Shown one piece after another: positions 7,130-15,104 of a stretch of 27,781 bases of DNA. This DNA comes from DASSBQ01 sp035250505 (GTDB lineage: Bacteria; Nitrospirota; Nitrospiria; Nitrospirales; Nitrospiraceae). Under the pieces are notes generated by a model that searched no databases, was not told the origin of the DNA, and was given only the letters and a program-made list of their open reading frames with translations. A program made the translations under genes and the position numbers. The stretch spans positions 1 through 27,781 of the forward strand of contig DATFFC010000126.1 of the NCBI GenBank assembly GCA_035250505.1, given 5' to 3'. Numbering within the stretch: the first letter of the stretch is position 1; each line of letters opens with the position of its first letter.

Positions 7130-8818
7130 TCAATGAGAAGCCAAGGCGGGCCATCGCAGGTGTGAGGGATCCTCCCCTACAGGGGCCGCTGAAGGAAGCG
7201 ACGTCAACAGCGATTCGATTCGCGCGATCAGCGGCTTAACGGTCTCCGGTTGAACCGCCGAGATGCCGATCGCCCTATAGCGCTGGGTCAGGAGGGCCGT
7301 TTCATGCGCCGACAACCGGTCGCATTTGTTCAGGACGACAATGCGTGGAATACGTTCCAGATCGAGGGCCCTCAAGACCGATTCGACCGCCGCGATCTGT
7401 CCGTCGATATCCTGGGCGCCCGCATCGACGAGATGCAGCAGCATGTCCGCATCCTTCAACTCCTCCAACGTGGTGCGGAATGCCCCGAGCAGATCCTTGG
7501 GCAAATCGCGGATAAATCCCACGGTGTCCGTCACAATGATCTCGCGGTCGTGTGGAAACCGCAACCGTCGACTCGTCGTATCCAATGTTTCAAATACTCG
7601 ATCTTCCGCCGACACCTGGCTTTTAGTGAGCGTGTTGAGCAATGTGGATTTGCCTGCGTTGGTATACCCGACGATGGAGAGCACCGGCAAGGCATGGCGA
7701 ACGCGCCGCGCGCGCCGCTGATCCTGATGTCGCGCGAAGTGTAGGAGATCACGCTCCAAATGAGTGATGCGCTCACGGATGCGGCGGCGGTCGGTTTCCA
7801 ATTTCGTTTCGCCGGGCCCCCGGCTTCCGATGCCGCCGCCTAAACGCGACAGAGACGTGCCGTGTCCGGAGAGGCGGGGCAGGAGATACCGAAGCTGGGC
7901 CAGCTCCACCTGGACCTTTCCTTCCCTGGTATGGGCTCGCCGCGCGAAGATATCCATAATCAGCTGTGTCCGGTCGATCACCTTCATGTCGGTGACTTCG
8001 GAAATGGCGCGGGCCTGCGCCGGTGCCAGGTCTTGATCGAAAATGAGCAGGTCTGCGCCCCGCTGCAGCGCCCGAATGACGACTTCCTTGAGCTTTCCCT
8101 TGCCCAATAAGAAGCGATGATACTCGTTCTGCGTCCGCTGCACGATTTTATCCACAATGGTGACGTCCGCCGATTCCGCCAACTCCGCCAGCTCTTCGAG
8201 ATGCTCTTCCTGTTCTCCGCGACTGCGCGGTGAGGCGCTCACCAGCAATGCGGATTCGCGTCCGGTCTCGACCGTATGCCGGACATCTGCGCGCTGGAGC
8301 TCGCTCTCCAACTCGCCGATGAAGGCATCGAACTCCAACTGGAGGTTCTGAAACAGCACCGGCTTAAGGATCTCGCAGACTTGGCCCTGCGGATTCGGAG
8401 GGACGAGGTGGGCCAGGAACACATGCCCCGGCTCCCCGTTGTCTACTACGCCGATTGCAGCCATCACGTCTAGGCGAAGCAGTGCCAGATTGGTCAAATC
8501 TTCCTGGCTGGGCGGTTCATCCCCCGGATGGGTGCGCACCAGCCGAAGACCGCGCAAAGACCGCGCACCGGCTCGAAATTTCGCCAGGGACTGAAATGCC
8601 GGCACACAGCCGCTCCCGACCAGCACTTGTTCGATCGCGCCGCGTCGTGTGATCAGCAGGCCGATCGGACGGTTCATGTCTTGGGTCAATTGGCAGGCCG
8701 TGCGGGCTAATTCTTGTGTGACGAGCAGGCTCGCCGGGACACGGCGTCGATAGAGCCGTTCGAGAGCAGCCAATTGGCTGGGTTTTAGTCCCGAGATGTG
8801 ACCGTGGATAATCGGAAT
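7130..8818 (-). CDS. hflX: Ribosome-associated GTPase HflX (start codon uncertain, possibly ATT)
   Basis: HflX is a GTPase that binds the 50S subunit and splits stalled or stressed ribosomes. The G domain has G1 GYTNAGKST, G3 DTVGF and G4 NKCD, and the preceding HflX domain shows the glycine-rich GGIGSRGPGETKLETDRRR. An extended N-terminal domain makes it longer than the E. coli protein. The earliest ATG/GTG/TTG is TTG at 8773, but the same frame continues upstream, coding HGHISGLKPSQ, which I recognise as the usual HflX N-terminus, before a stop at 8867-8869. The extended stretch contains no ATG, GTG or TTG. ATT at 8818, with GAGG five bases upstream, is the best candidate start and gives 562 residues; TTG 8773 would give 547. 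It lies between tsaD and nth. Confidence 0.93.
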   Translation of the reverse strand: MPIIHGHISGLKPSQLAALERLYRRRVPASLLVTQELARTACQLTQDMNRPIGLLITRRGAIEQVLVGSGCVPAFQSLAKFRAGARSLRGLRLVRTHPGDEPPSQEDLTNLALLRLDVMAAIGVVDNGEPGHVFLAHLVPPNPQGQVCEILKPVLFQNLQLEFDAFIGELESELQRADVRHTVETGRESALLVSASPRSRGEQEEHLEELAELAESADVTIVDKIVQRTQNEYHRFLLGKGKLKEVVIRALQRGADLLIFDQDLAPAQARAISEVTDMKVIDRTQLIMDIFARRAHTREGKVQVELAQLRYLLPRLSGHGTSLSRLGGGIGSRGPGETKLETDRRRIRERITHLERDLLHFARHQDQRRARRVRHALPVLSIVGYTNAGKSTLLNTLTKSQVSAEDRVFETLDTTSRRLRFPHDREIIVTDTVGFIRDLPKDLLGAFRTTLEELKDADMLLHLVDAGAQDIDGQIAAVESVLRALDLERIPRIVVLNKCDRLSAHETALLTQRYRAIGISAVQPETVKPLIARIESLLTSLPSAAPVGEDPSHLRWPALASH

Positions 8819-8880
8819 CGCGACCTCTTCCGGCTCAAGCCGGCTTCGCTGTTCGGCAACGTGAAGTTATTTTCAACGAG

Positions 8881-9933
8881 TCATGCCGGTAATTCAAGCT
8901 CGGTGACGGCTTCACAGTCCCAGCCCGCAATTCGGCCGCTGATCAGCGCGGCGCGGCCGGCGGCGGCAATCATCGCCGCATTGTCCGTACAGTAGGACAG
9001 CGCAGGAATACTCAGCGCGCACCCGTCCGACGCCGCTCGTTCTTTGAGCAGCGCACGCAGCCTGGAGTTCGCCGAGACTCCTCCCACCACCGCGAGCGCC
9101 TTCACTGTATGGCGATGCATGGCCTCGAATGCGCGATTCACCAGCACTTCAACGATAGCTTCCTGATACGCGGCCGCGATATCCGCTCGGCGACGCGCGA
9201 TATCCGCATCATCCCGCTCTTGTACATAGTACAGCAATGCGGTCTTGAGGCCGCTGAAGCTGAAATCGAGACCCCTGCGCGAGACGTAGGAACGAGGGAA
9301 GCGGACCACGTGCCGATTCCCCGATGCAGCCAGCCGATCCAGGGCCGGACCGCCGGGATAGCCCAATCCGAGTAACTGTGCTCCCTTGTCGAACGCCTCA
9401 CCTGCCGCGTCGTCGACGGTTCTTCCCAACAGGCGATATGGCCGGCCGGGATGCGCCAGATAGAGGTGAGTGTGTCCGCCGGATACGACGAGAATCACAC
9501 ATGACCGAGGAAACGAGGGGTCGTCGATCCACGCCGATGCGATATGCCCCTCGAGATGACTCACGCCGACCAGTGGAAGGTGCAACGCATACGCTAACGC
9601 TTTTGCATAGCTCAAGCCTACGAGCAGCGCACCGGCCAGACCAGGCCCTTGTGTCACGGCGATGGCCGTCAGGTCACGCCAGCCGAGTCCGGCTTGGTCG
9701 AGGGCCTGCTGGGTGACCGCGTCGATGACCTGAATATGGCTTCGTGAAGCCAATTCCGGAACGACGCCGCCGAACCGGCGGTGAACGTCGTGCTGCGAGG
9801 AAATAACGTTGGACAGCACACGTCCGTCGGCATCGATCACTGCCGCAGCGGTTTCGTCACATGAGGTCTCAATGCCGAGGATCGGTCCCGCCCTTGGGGA
9901 GGCGCTCGTCGCAAAGTTGGATTTGCTATGCAT
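8881..9933 (-). CDS. tsaD: tRNA N6-adenosine threonylcarbamoyltransferase
   Basis: TsaD, with TsaB and TsaE, transfers threonylcarbamoyl to A37 of ANN-decoding tRNAs. Of the metal-binding residues, the H-x3-H pair is present as H126 and H130 (SHLEGH). Other hallmarks are GIETSCDETAAAV, GGVVPELASRSH, TQGPGLAGALLVGLSYAKAL, VSGGHTHL, DDAAGEAFDKGAQLLGLGYP, FSFSGLKTALL and the C-terminal CTDNAAMIAAAG. Length (350) is normal. The ATG at 9933 adds about 16 residues before the first conserved strand and has no clear ribosome-binding site. It is separated from clpC by a hairpin, and hflX follows downstream. Confidence 0.97.
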   Translation of the reverse strand: MHSKSNFATSASPRAGPILGIETSCDETAAAVIDADGRVLSNVISSQHDVHRRFGGVVPELASRSHIQVIDAVTQQALDQAGLGWRDLTAIAVTQGPGLAGALLVGLSYAKALAYALHLPLVGVSHLEGHIASAWIDDPSFPRSCVILVVSGGHTHLYLAHPGRPYRLLGRTVDDAAGEAFDKGAQLLGLGYPGGPALDRLAASGNRHVVRFPRSYVSRRGLDFSFSGLKTALLYYVQERDDADIARRRADIAAAYQEAIVEVLVNRAFEAMHRHTVKALAVVGGVSANSRLRALLKERAASDGCALSIPALSYCTDNAAMIAAAGRAALISGRIAGWDCEAVTELELPA

Positions 9934-9960
9934 GAGATGAATAGTCTGATCTCAAAATGC

Positions 9961-9998
9961 GACGACCCCCACGATCGCACCGGATCGCGGGGGTCGCC
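9961..9998 (-). terminator. Hairpin after clpC, probable terminator
   Basis: A 13-base-pair stem (9964-9976 with 9983-9995) around a 6-base loop lies between the clpC stop and tsaD. Read leftward, the one imperfect pair becomes a G-U wobble (it would be an A-C mismatch in the rightward RNA), so the structure suits the clpC transcript. The following T-run is short (ATTTT), so termination may be partial and some read-through into tsaD is likely. Confidence 0.65.
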
Positions 9999-10048
9999 TA
10001 TTCACTTCGCCTGTGTGCCGTAACCGGGATGCAACTCCAACGAGTTCG

Positions 10049-12478
10049 TCACACCTCCGCCATGGCTTCCTGTTCGATGAAGGCCGGCGTCCCGTCTCGC
10101 AACACCACCTTGATCTTTCGATTGTCCTTGAATCGACCCTTGATCATCTCTTCAGACAGGGGATCACCGATCACCCGTTGAATGGTCCGCCGCATCGGGC
10201 GCGCCCCATAGAGCGGCTCGTAGCCTTCCTTGATGAGCCAATGCTTGACTTCATCGTCGACTTCGATCGTGACGCCCTTGTCCAGCAACCGCAAATTGAG
10301 CTCGCGGAGCAGGATATCGAGAATGTTGAAGAGATGCTCCTTCTCCAAGGGATGGAAGACGACGATTTCGTCGATCCGGTTCAGGAACTCGGGACTGAAC
10401 GCCCGCCGGAGCTCACCCAACACGTCTTCCTTGCGCCGGCGATGTTGCTCGCCCTGCTCCTCGCTCTGGAACCCAAGCGACACCCCCTTCTGGATCAACT
10501 TGGTTCCGATGTTCGAGGTCATGATCACGACGGTGTTCTTGAAGTCCACCTTGCGCCCCAGACTATCGGTCAGGACGCCGTCGTCCAGGACTTGGAGCAA
10601 CACGTTGAACACGTCCGGATGTGCTTTTTCGATTTCGTCAAACAGCACGACCGAGTAAGGTCGCCGCCTGACCTTTTCGGTGAGCTGTCCGCCCTCCTCG
10701 TATCCGACATATCCGGGCGGTGCACCGAACAGCCGGGAACTGGTGAACTTCTCTTGATATTCGGACATGTCGATGCGGATCAGCGCATCCTCGCTGTTAA
10801 AGAGAAACTCGGCGAGAGTTCGCGCCAATTCCGTCTTGCCGACGCCGGTGGGTCCGAGAAATATGAAAGACCCGATCGGCTTGCGCGCCTCCTTCAGACC
10901 GGCGCGGGAACGCCGGATCGCGCGGCAGACGGCCGAAATGGCTTCATTTTGACCGATGACGCGTTTGTGGAGAAAGTCTTCCATGCGTAGCAGCTTGTTC
11001 GATTCCTCTTCCTCCAGCTTGAACAGCGGAATGCCCGTCATCTTCGAGACGACATAGGCCACGTCTTCTTTCCCGATGGTCGGCTTGTGCTTTTCCTGGT
11101 TCTTCTTCCACTCGCGCTTCGACTCATCCAAAAGCTTCCGCAACCGCTCTTCTTCCTCGCGATGGCGGACGGCCTCTTCGAAATTCTGCATCGAAATGGC
11201 CAATTCCTTCTCGCGCGACACCTTCTTAAGTTCCTGCTCGAGCGCTTTCAACTCGCCGGGCAGCGCATAGGTCTGGAGCTTGGCCCGCGATCCGGTCTCG
11301 TCGATCAAGTCAATCGCCTTGTCCGGCAGGAACCGGTCGGTGATGTACCGGTCGGACAGCTTGACCGCTTCCGAGATGGCCTCTTCGGTGATCTCGACGC
11401 CGTGATGTTCCTCGTACCGGTCCCGCAGCCCCTGAATAATACGAATCGTCTCCTCGGTGGAGGGCGGCTGGACGTGGATCGGCTGGAACCGGCGCTTGAG
11501 CGCGCCGTCCTTTTCAATGTGTTTCCGATACTCATCCAAGGTCGTCGCTCCGATACACTGAATTTCGCCGCGCGACAGGGCGGGCTTCAGCATGTTGGAG
11601 GCGTCGATCGATCCTTCGGCCGCGCCGGCACCGACGAGGGTGTGCAATTCGTCGATGAAGATAATGATATTGCCGGCCTGTACGATCTCTTTCATCACGA
11701 CCTTCAGCCGCTCTTCAAACTGTCCGCGATATTTCGTGCCGGCCACCAGTGATCCAAGATCCAATGCGATGACTCGTCGAGAGAGCAGATTATCCGGCAC
11801 TTCGGATGTGACGATGCGCTGTGCCAGTCCTTCGACGATGGCCGTCTTGCCGACGCCGGATTCGCCGATCAGCACGGGGTTGTTCTTGGTGCGACGGCTC
11901 AGAATCTGGAGCACCCGCTCGATCTCGTCGGCACGCCCGATGACGGGATCCAACTGGCCCTCTTGCGCAAGTTGAGTCAGGTCACGGCCGAACTCGTCGA
12001 GCGCGGGTGTGTTGCTCTTGCGATCGCGTTCGCGCGGCGCGGACTTGCGAAGAAACGTCACGGTGAGCTGGCGGGCGGTCAGAAGATTGGCGCCGAGGCT
12101 GCGCAGTATCTTTCCGCCGATCCCCTCCTCTTCCCGCAACAATCCCAACAACAAATGTTCGCTGCCGATATGGTTATGGCCCAGCAACCGGGCTTCTTCC
12201 ACGCCATACTCGATCACTTTCTTCACACGAGGGCTGAACGGGATCTCACCGAAGGTCATCGTCGTGCCGCCGCCGGGCAGATTCCGTTCGATCTCCAATC
12301 GAATCTGCTCGGTGGAGAGACCCATCTTTTTCAGGATCATCAGCGCGATGCCGTCGGTTTCCCTGAGAATGGCAAGGACGAGATGTTCCGTACCCAGATA
12401 ATCGTTCTGATGCCGCTCGGCTTCTTCACGTGCCAAGATTATGATCTTGCGGCCCTTGTCCGTGAACCGTTCGAACAT
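10049..12478 (-). CDS. clpC: AAA+ unfoldase ClpC, ATPase subunit of ClpCP protease
   Basis: ClpC unfolds substrates and feeds them to ClpP. The 809-residue protein contains two N-terminal Clp repeats (from MFERFTDKGRKIII to about residue 145), AAA domain 1 with Walker A GESGVGKT at residues 205-212, a middle domain with a UVR-like motif (ISMQNFEEAVRHREEEERL) that is typical of ClpC rather than ClpA/ClpB, and AAA domain 2 with GPTGVGKTE. The LGF tripeptide in GVSLGFQSEE matches the ClpP-docking loop, so it is predicted to work with ClpP and not as a disaggregase. The start has a strong GAAGGAGGCGGG site. No ctsR, mcsA or mcsB lies next to it, unlike Bacillus. A near-consensus promoter precedes it and a hairpin follows it. 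Confidence 0.97.
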   Translation of the reverse strand: MFERFTDKGRKIIILAREEAERHQNDYLGTEHLVLAILRETDGIALMILKKMGLSTEQIRLEIERNLPGGGTTMTFGEIPFSPRVKKVIEYGVEEARLLGHNHIGSEHLLLGLLREEEGIGGKILRSLGANLLTARQLTVTFLRKSAPRERDRKSNTPALDEFGRDLTQLAQEGQLDPVIGRADEIERVLQILSRRTKNNPVLIGESGVGKTAIVEGLAQRIVTSEVPDNLLSRRVIALDLGSLVAGTKYRGQFEERLKVVMKEIVQAGNIIIFIDELHTLVGAGAAEGSIDASNMLKPALSRGEIQCIGATTLDEYRKHIEKDGALKRRFQPIHVQPPSTEETIRIIQGLRDRYEEHHGVEITEEAISEAVKLSDRYITDRFLPDKAIDLIDETGSRAKLQTYALPGELKALEQELKKVSREKELAISMQNFEEAVRHREEEERLRKLLDESKREWKKNQEKHKPTIGKEDVAYVVSKMTGIPLFKLEEEESNKLLRMEDFLHKRVIGQNEAISAVCRAIRRSRAGLKEARKPIGSFIFLGPTGVGKTELARTLAEFLFNSEDALIRIDMSEYQEKFTSSRLFGAPPGYVGYEEGGQLTEKVRRRPYSVVLFDEIEKAHPDVFNVLLQVLDDGVLTDSLGRKVDFKNTVVIMTSNIGTKLIQKGVSLGFQSEEQGEQHRRRKEDVLGELRRAFSPEFLNRIDEIVVFHPLEKEHLFNILDILLRELNLRLLDKGVTIEVDDEVKHWLIKEGYEPLYGARPMRRTIQRVIGDPLSEEMIKGRFKDNRKIKVVLRDGTPAFIEQEAMAEV

Positions 12479-12550
12479 CCCGCCTCCTTCATGGTAATGA
12501 GTCTGATGAGAGCGTACTGTGAAACAAACCAGAGAGACAAACCTTCGAAA

Positions 12551-12567
12551 AATCAGATGAACTGATT
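12551..12567. repeat. Inverted repeat overlapping the clpC promoter -10 region
   Basis: AATCAG-ATGAA-CTGATT is a perfect inverted repeat with 6-base arms and a 5-base spacer. It runs from the -10 hexamer across the expected transcription start of clpC, where a repressor would block transcription. It does not resemble the CtsR direct-repeat operator or the CIRCE element. It could instead form a small hairpin at the 5' end of the mRNA. Confidence 0.4.
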
Positions 12568-12593
12568 CTAACGAGAGACCGGCGGGGTGTCAA
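12565..12593 (-). promoter_or_regulatory. Sigma-70-type promoter of clpC
   Basis: Read leftward: a perfect -35 TTGACA (12588-12593), a 17-base spacer and -10 TAGAAT (12565-12570), five of six to consensus. The expected transcription start is about 80 bases upstream of the clpC ATG. This is among the strongest promoter matches in the window, indicating high housekeeping expression. Confidence 0.75.
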
Positions 12594-12659
12594 GATATTG
12601 GAATTTTGAAATGCCCGGGAATCAACTGAACCGGCTGTGTGGTTCACCATCGAGCGCGT

Positions 12660-12689
12660 TTGACACGCAAAGAATCATGCCGATAGAAT
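12660..12689 (+). promoter_or_regulatory. Sigma-70-type promoter of nadK
   Basis: TTGACA (12660-12665), an 18-base spacer and TAGAAT (12684-12689), giving a leader of about 48 bases before the nadK ATG. The two hexamers are identical to those of the divergent clpC promoter 66 bases away. Confidence 0.7.
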
Positions 12690-12743
12690 CCCGCACCTTT
12701 CAGCCGGTGTTCCGGAGATCCGTCGATACATGGGCGGCGACTG

Positions 12744-13604
12744 ATGAAAAGCAAAAGCATCGGCATTCTCACCAAGCCGAAATTTCCCGACGTGAAGGCC
12801 ACGTTGCACGATGTGGTCGGATGGCTTCGTGATCGACGCATTGACGTGATTTTGGATACGACGTCGGCTGCACTGCTCGGTGAGCCGGGCGGCTATCAAA
12901 AGACGCATCTGGCGCTGAAGGCCGATGTGCTGCTCATCCTGGGCGGCGATGGAACCATGCTGAACGCCGCGCGGCTTGCCGGGGAGCGCGGCATTCCCAT
13001 TCTGGGCGTGAACATGGGAGGCCTCGGATTTTTGACCGAGGTCAGATTGGAGAATCTCTATCCATCCCTCGAACGTGTCTTCGCCAACGACTTTGTTCTC
13101 GATGAGCGACTGATGCTGCGGACGCATGTCCACCGCCATGGAGAAACAGTGGCCCAAGGGCCGGTGCTCAACGATGTCGTCGTCAGCAAGGGCACGCTGG
13201 CCCGGATGATCGAACTCAGAATCGCCATTCAAGGTCAGTTCGTCACGAATCTGCGCGGAGACGGCTTGATCGTCAGCACACCGACCGGGTCCACGGCCTA
13301 TTCGCTCTCGGCCGGGGGCCCTATTCTCCATCCGGCCGTGCAATGCTTGATCGTCACGCCGATCTGCCCCCACACATTGACGCATCGACCGCTTATCGTC
13401 CCGGCCAATGCAGAGATCGACATCACGTTGACCAGCAGAGACGACGGAGCGATGGCGACCTTGGACGGACAAGTCGGCGTGGCGATGACGCAGGGCGATA
13501 CCGTGGAGATCAAGGTCTCGGAGTACCTGACGAGGCTGATCCGCTTCCCGGAAAGCACGTACTACGAAGTGTTGCGCGAGAAACTGAAATGGGGTGACGG
13601 ATAG
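12744..13604 (+). CDS. nadK: NAD kinase
   Basis: NadK phosphorylates NAD+ to NADP+, the only de novo route to NADP. The 286-residue protein shows the catalytic GGDGT motif at residues 67-71, followed by GVNMGGLGFLTE, the NDVVVSKGTLARM segment, and the conserved GDGLIVSTPTGSTAYSLSAGGP block in the C-terminal beta domain. The start ATG 12744 matches family N-termini (KSIGILTKP); the ribosome-binding site is weak. It is the only rightward gene between 1 and 16.7 kb, divergent from clpC and convergent with the flavoprotein gene, whose stop lies only 16 bases away. It probably forms a single-gene transcription unit from the promoter at 12660-12689. Confidence 0.97.
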   Translation: MKSKSIGILTKPKFPDVKATLHDVVGWLRDRRIDVILDTTSAALLGEPGGYQKTHLALKADVLLILGGDGTMLNAARLAGERGIPILGVNMGGLGFLTEVRLENLYPSLERVFANDFVLDERLMLRTHVHRHGETVAQGPVLNDVVVSKGTLARMIELRIAIQGQFVTNLRGDGLIVSTPTGSTAYSLSAGGPILHPAVQCLIVTPICPHTLTHRPLIVPANAEIDITLTSRDDGAMATLDGQVGVAMTQGDTVEIKVSEYLTRLIRFPESTYYEVLREKLKWGDG

Positions 13605-13620
13605 AAGTAACGGCGTGCGG

Positions 13621-14988
13621 TCACTTCGACGTAACTCGACTCCCTTCAATGTGGCTCAACATTTCTTGATTTGTGCAGAACTTGAACTCCCCGATGCAGT
13701 CCGGAGACCCGTTCTGTTGCTTTTCGGCCGCCTCTAAAGCCCGCAGGCCTGCCACACTGACCGGGACACTGTTGCGCTCACGAAGCAGTCGCTGGAGCTT
13801 CTCCAAAATTTCGTCAATTCTGGCCGACGTCCGGGGAGACTGCGTCGCCAGGTAGCGGGTCACGACTTCCGCGCACCACTCCCCATCCCGCTTGGCGATT
13901 CCCACCAGCCCTTCACTTGCTTTTCTAGCCCAGCCGGTGAGGAATACTCCGTCGATGCATTTGCCTTCCGTCTCGTCGTAGGCCTGAAACAGCGCATCGT
14001 CCGGATCATTGGTCGTCTTGGCCGGGTTCGTGACAAAGACTCCCTTCTTATAAGGTAAGCCTACCGTCTCATCTACGCGGTCTCCCACGGCAAACACGAC
14101 GCTGTCGCACGGGAACTCATAGTATTGTTTGAGCCCCACGGCGGCCGTGTCGTCGCCTTTCGGTTCGAGCTTGTTCTCTTCAAGTTCGAGGCCACGCACT
14201 CGGTTGTTGGCATCCACGAGGACCCGTTTGGGCGACGCCAAAAAACGGAATCCCATTTTTGCCTCGCTGGTCTTCGGCTCACACTTCGTAAACTCCTCCG
14301 TCATGCTCTTCAACACCTCATCCGGCTTCTGCCCCACCGCTTCCAAGCGGGCGCCGATTCGTTCGAACTCCTTGGCGATTCCCTCCTGATCCATATTCGC
14401 ACAGACCGCACGGATCTCTTTGGGATTGTACTTTCGTTCCGCAGGACCGCGACGCGCAATGGCGGTCACGCGCTGCACCTTTTTATAGCGGATCAACCAA
14501 TGGGCAATGTCTACCATGACGTCGCCGACGCCGATCACTGCCACGTGCTGTCCCATGTCGAAGGGCCGATCGCCAAAGCCGGGAAGCCGGTTGAAATGGT
14601 AGACGACGTCCTTGGCGTGGAAGACCCCCGACGCGGAATCGCCTTCCACCCCGATGGTCTTCGTGCCCTGCGCTCCTGTTGCGAAGACGATAGCGGCGGC
14701 TCCTAGCCCGCGCAGCTCTTCAACGGTGAGATCCTTGTCTCGGCCGACTGAGACATTCCCGAAATAGTGGACATTCGGTTGAGACAGCATATCCCAATAT
14801 TGTTTCCGAAGTCCGCCCCGCAGTTTGAGCTTGCTGGGGAAAATCCCATATTCAGCCAGCCCGCCGAACTTGATATCGCGATTAAGGATGATGACCTCAT
14901 GGCCGGCCTTCGCCATCATGTTCGCAACCGACATGCCCGCCGGGCCGGCCCCGACGACGATAATCACACGCTTCTCGATATCACTCAT
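13621..14988 (-). CDS. FAD/NAD(P)-dependent oxidoreductase of the ferredoxin-NADP+ reductase (adrenodoxin reductase) type
   Basis: This is a flavoprotein of about 455 residues with an N-terminal FAD-binding Rossmann motif (VVGAGPAGMSVANMMAKAG) and a second dinucleotide motif in the middle (VAVIGVGDVMVDIAHWL) at the place where adrenodoxin-reductase-like enzymes bind NADP(H). The late GWARKASEGLVGIAKRDGE corresponds to the GWxxRGPxGxIGTNK region of FprA-type ferredoxin-NADP reductases, and the C-terminal helix plus EFKF segment also fits that family. No Fe-S cysteine cluster is visible, which argues against a GltD-type subunit. ATG 14988 is preferred to GTG 14991, with CAGG upstream. It has its own likely promoter. 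The most probable role is electron exchange between ferredoxin and NADP(H); a different electron partner is possible. Confidence 0.8.
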   Translation of the reverse strand: MSDIEKRVIIVVGAGPAGMSVANMMAKAGHEVIILNRDIKFGGLAEYGIFPSKLKLRGGLRKQYWDMLSQPNVHYFGNVSVGRDKDLTVEELRGLGAAAIVFATGAQGTKTIGVEGDSASGVFHAKDVVYHFNRLPGFGDRPFDMGQHVAVIGVGDVMVDIAHWLIRYKKVQRVTAIARRGPAERKYNPKEIRAVCANMDQEGIAKEFERIGARLEAVGQKPDEVLKSMTEEFTKCEPKTSEAKMGFRFLASPKRVLVDANNRVRGLELEENKLEPKGDDTAAVGLKQYYEFPCDSVVFAVGDRVDETVGLPYKKGVFVTNPAKTTNDPDDALFQAYDETEGKCIDGVFLTGWARKASEGLVGIAKRDGEWCAEVVTRYLATQSPRTSARIDEILEKLQRLLRERNSVPVSVAGLRALEAAEKQQNGSPDCIGEFKFCTNQEMLSHIEGSRVTSK

Positions 14989-15052
14989 CACGAGACCTGC
15001 TCTTAAATGGAAGAAAAAGTAGATATCACCGGAAAAGTCGATACTTGGCGGG

Positions 15053-15082
15053 ACCTTAGCACAGTAAATCTCAAGCTGTCAA
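15053..15082 (-). promoter_or_regulatory. Probable promoter of the ferredoxin-NADP reductase-like gene
   Basis: Read leftward: a perfect -35 TTGACA (15077-15082), an 18-base spacer and a weaker -10 TAAGGT (15053-15058). It lies in the gap after fumC and would give a leader of about 60 bases. It indicates that the oxidoreductase can be transcribed independently of fumC. Confidence 0.55.
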
Positions 15083-15104
15083 AGCAGCCAAGACCCCCGA
15101 GCCT

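Noticed and set aside
10013..12565. Several rightward open frames of 200-325 codons opposite clpC.
   Set aside because: They mirror ClpC codon structure in the complementary frame and lack ribosome-binding sites and domains.
13604..13628. An 8-base-pair hairpin (with one G-U pair) between the nadK and flavoprotein stops.
   Set aside because: It overlaps the flavoprotein stop codon, has a large loop and no T-run on either side, so I do not call it a terminator.
12675..13649. A 324-codon leftward open frame opposite nadK.
   Set aside because: nadK on the other strand has all catalytic motifs, a promoter and the correct length; the leftward frame shows no recognisable domain.
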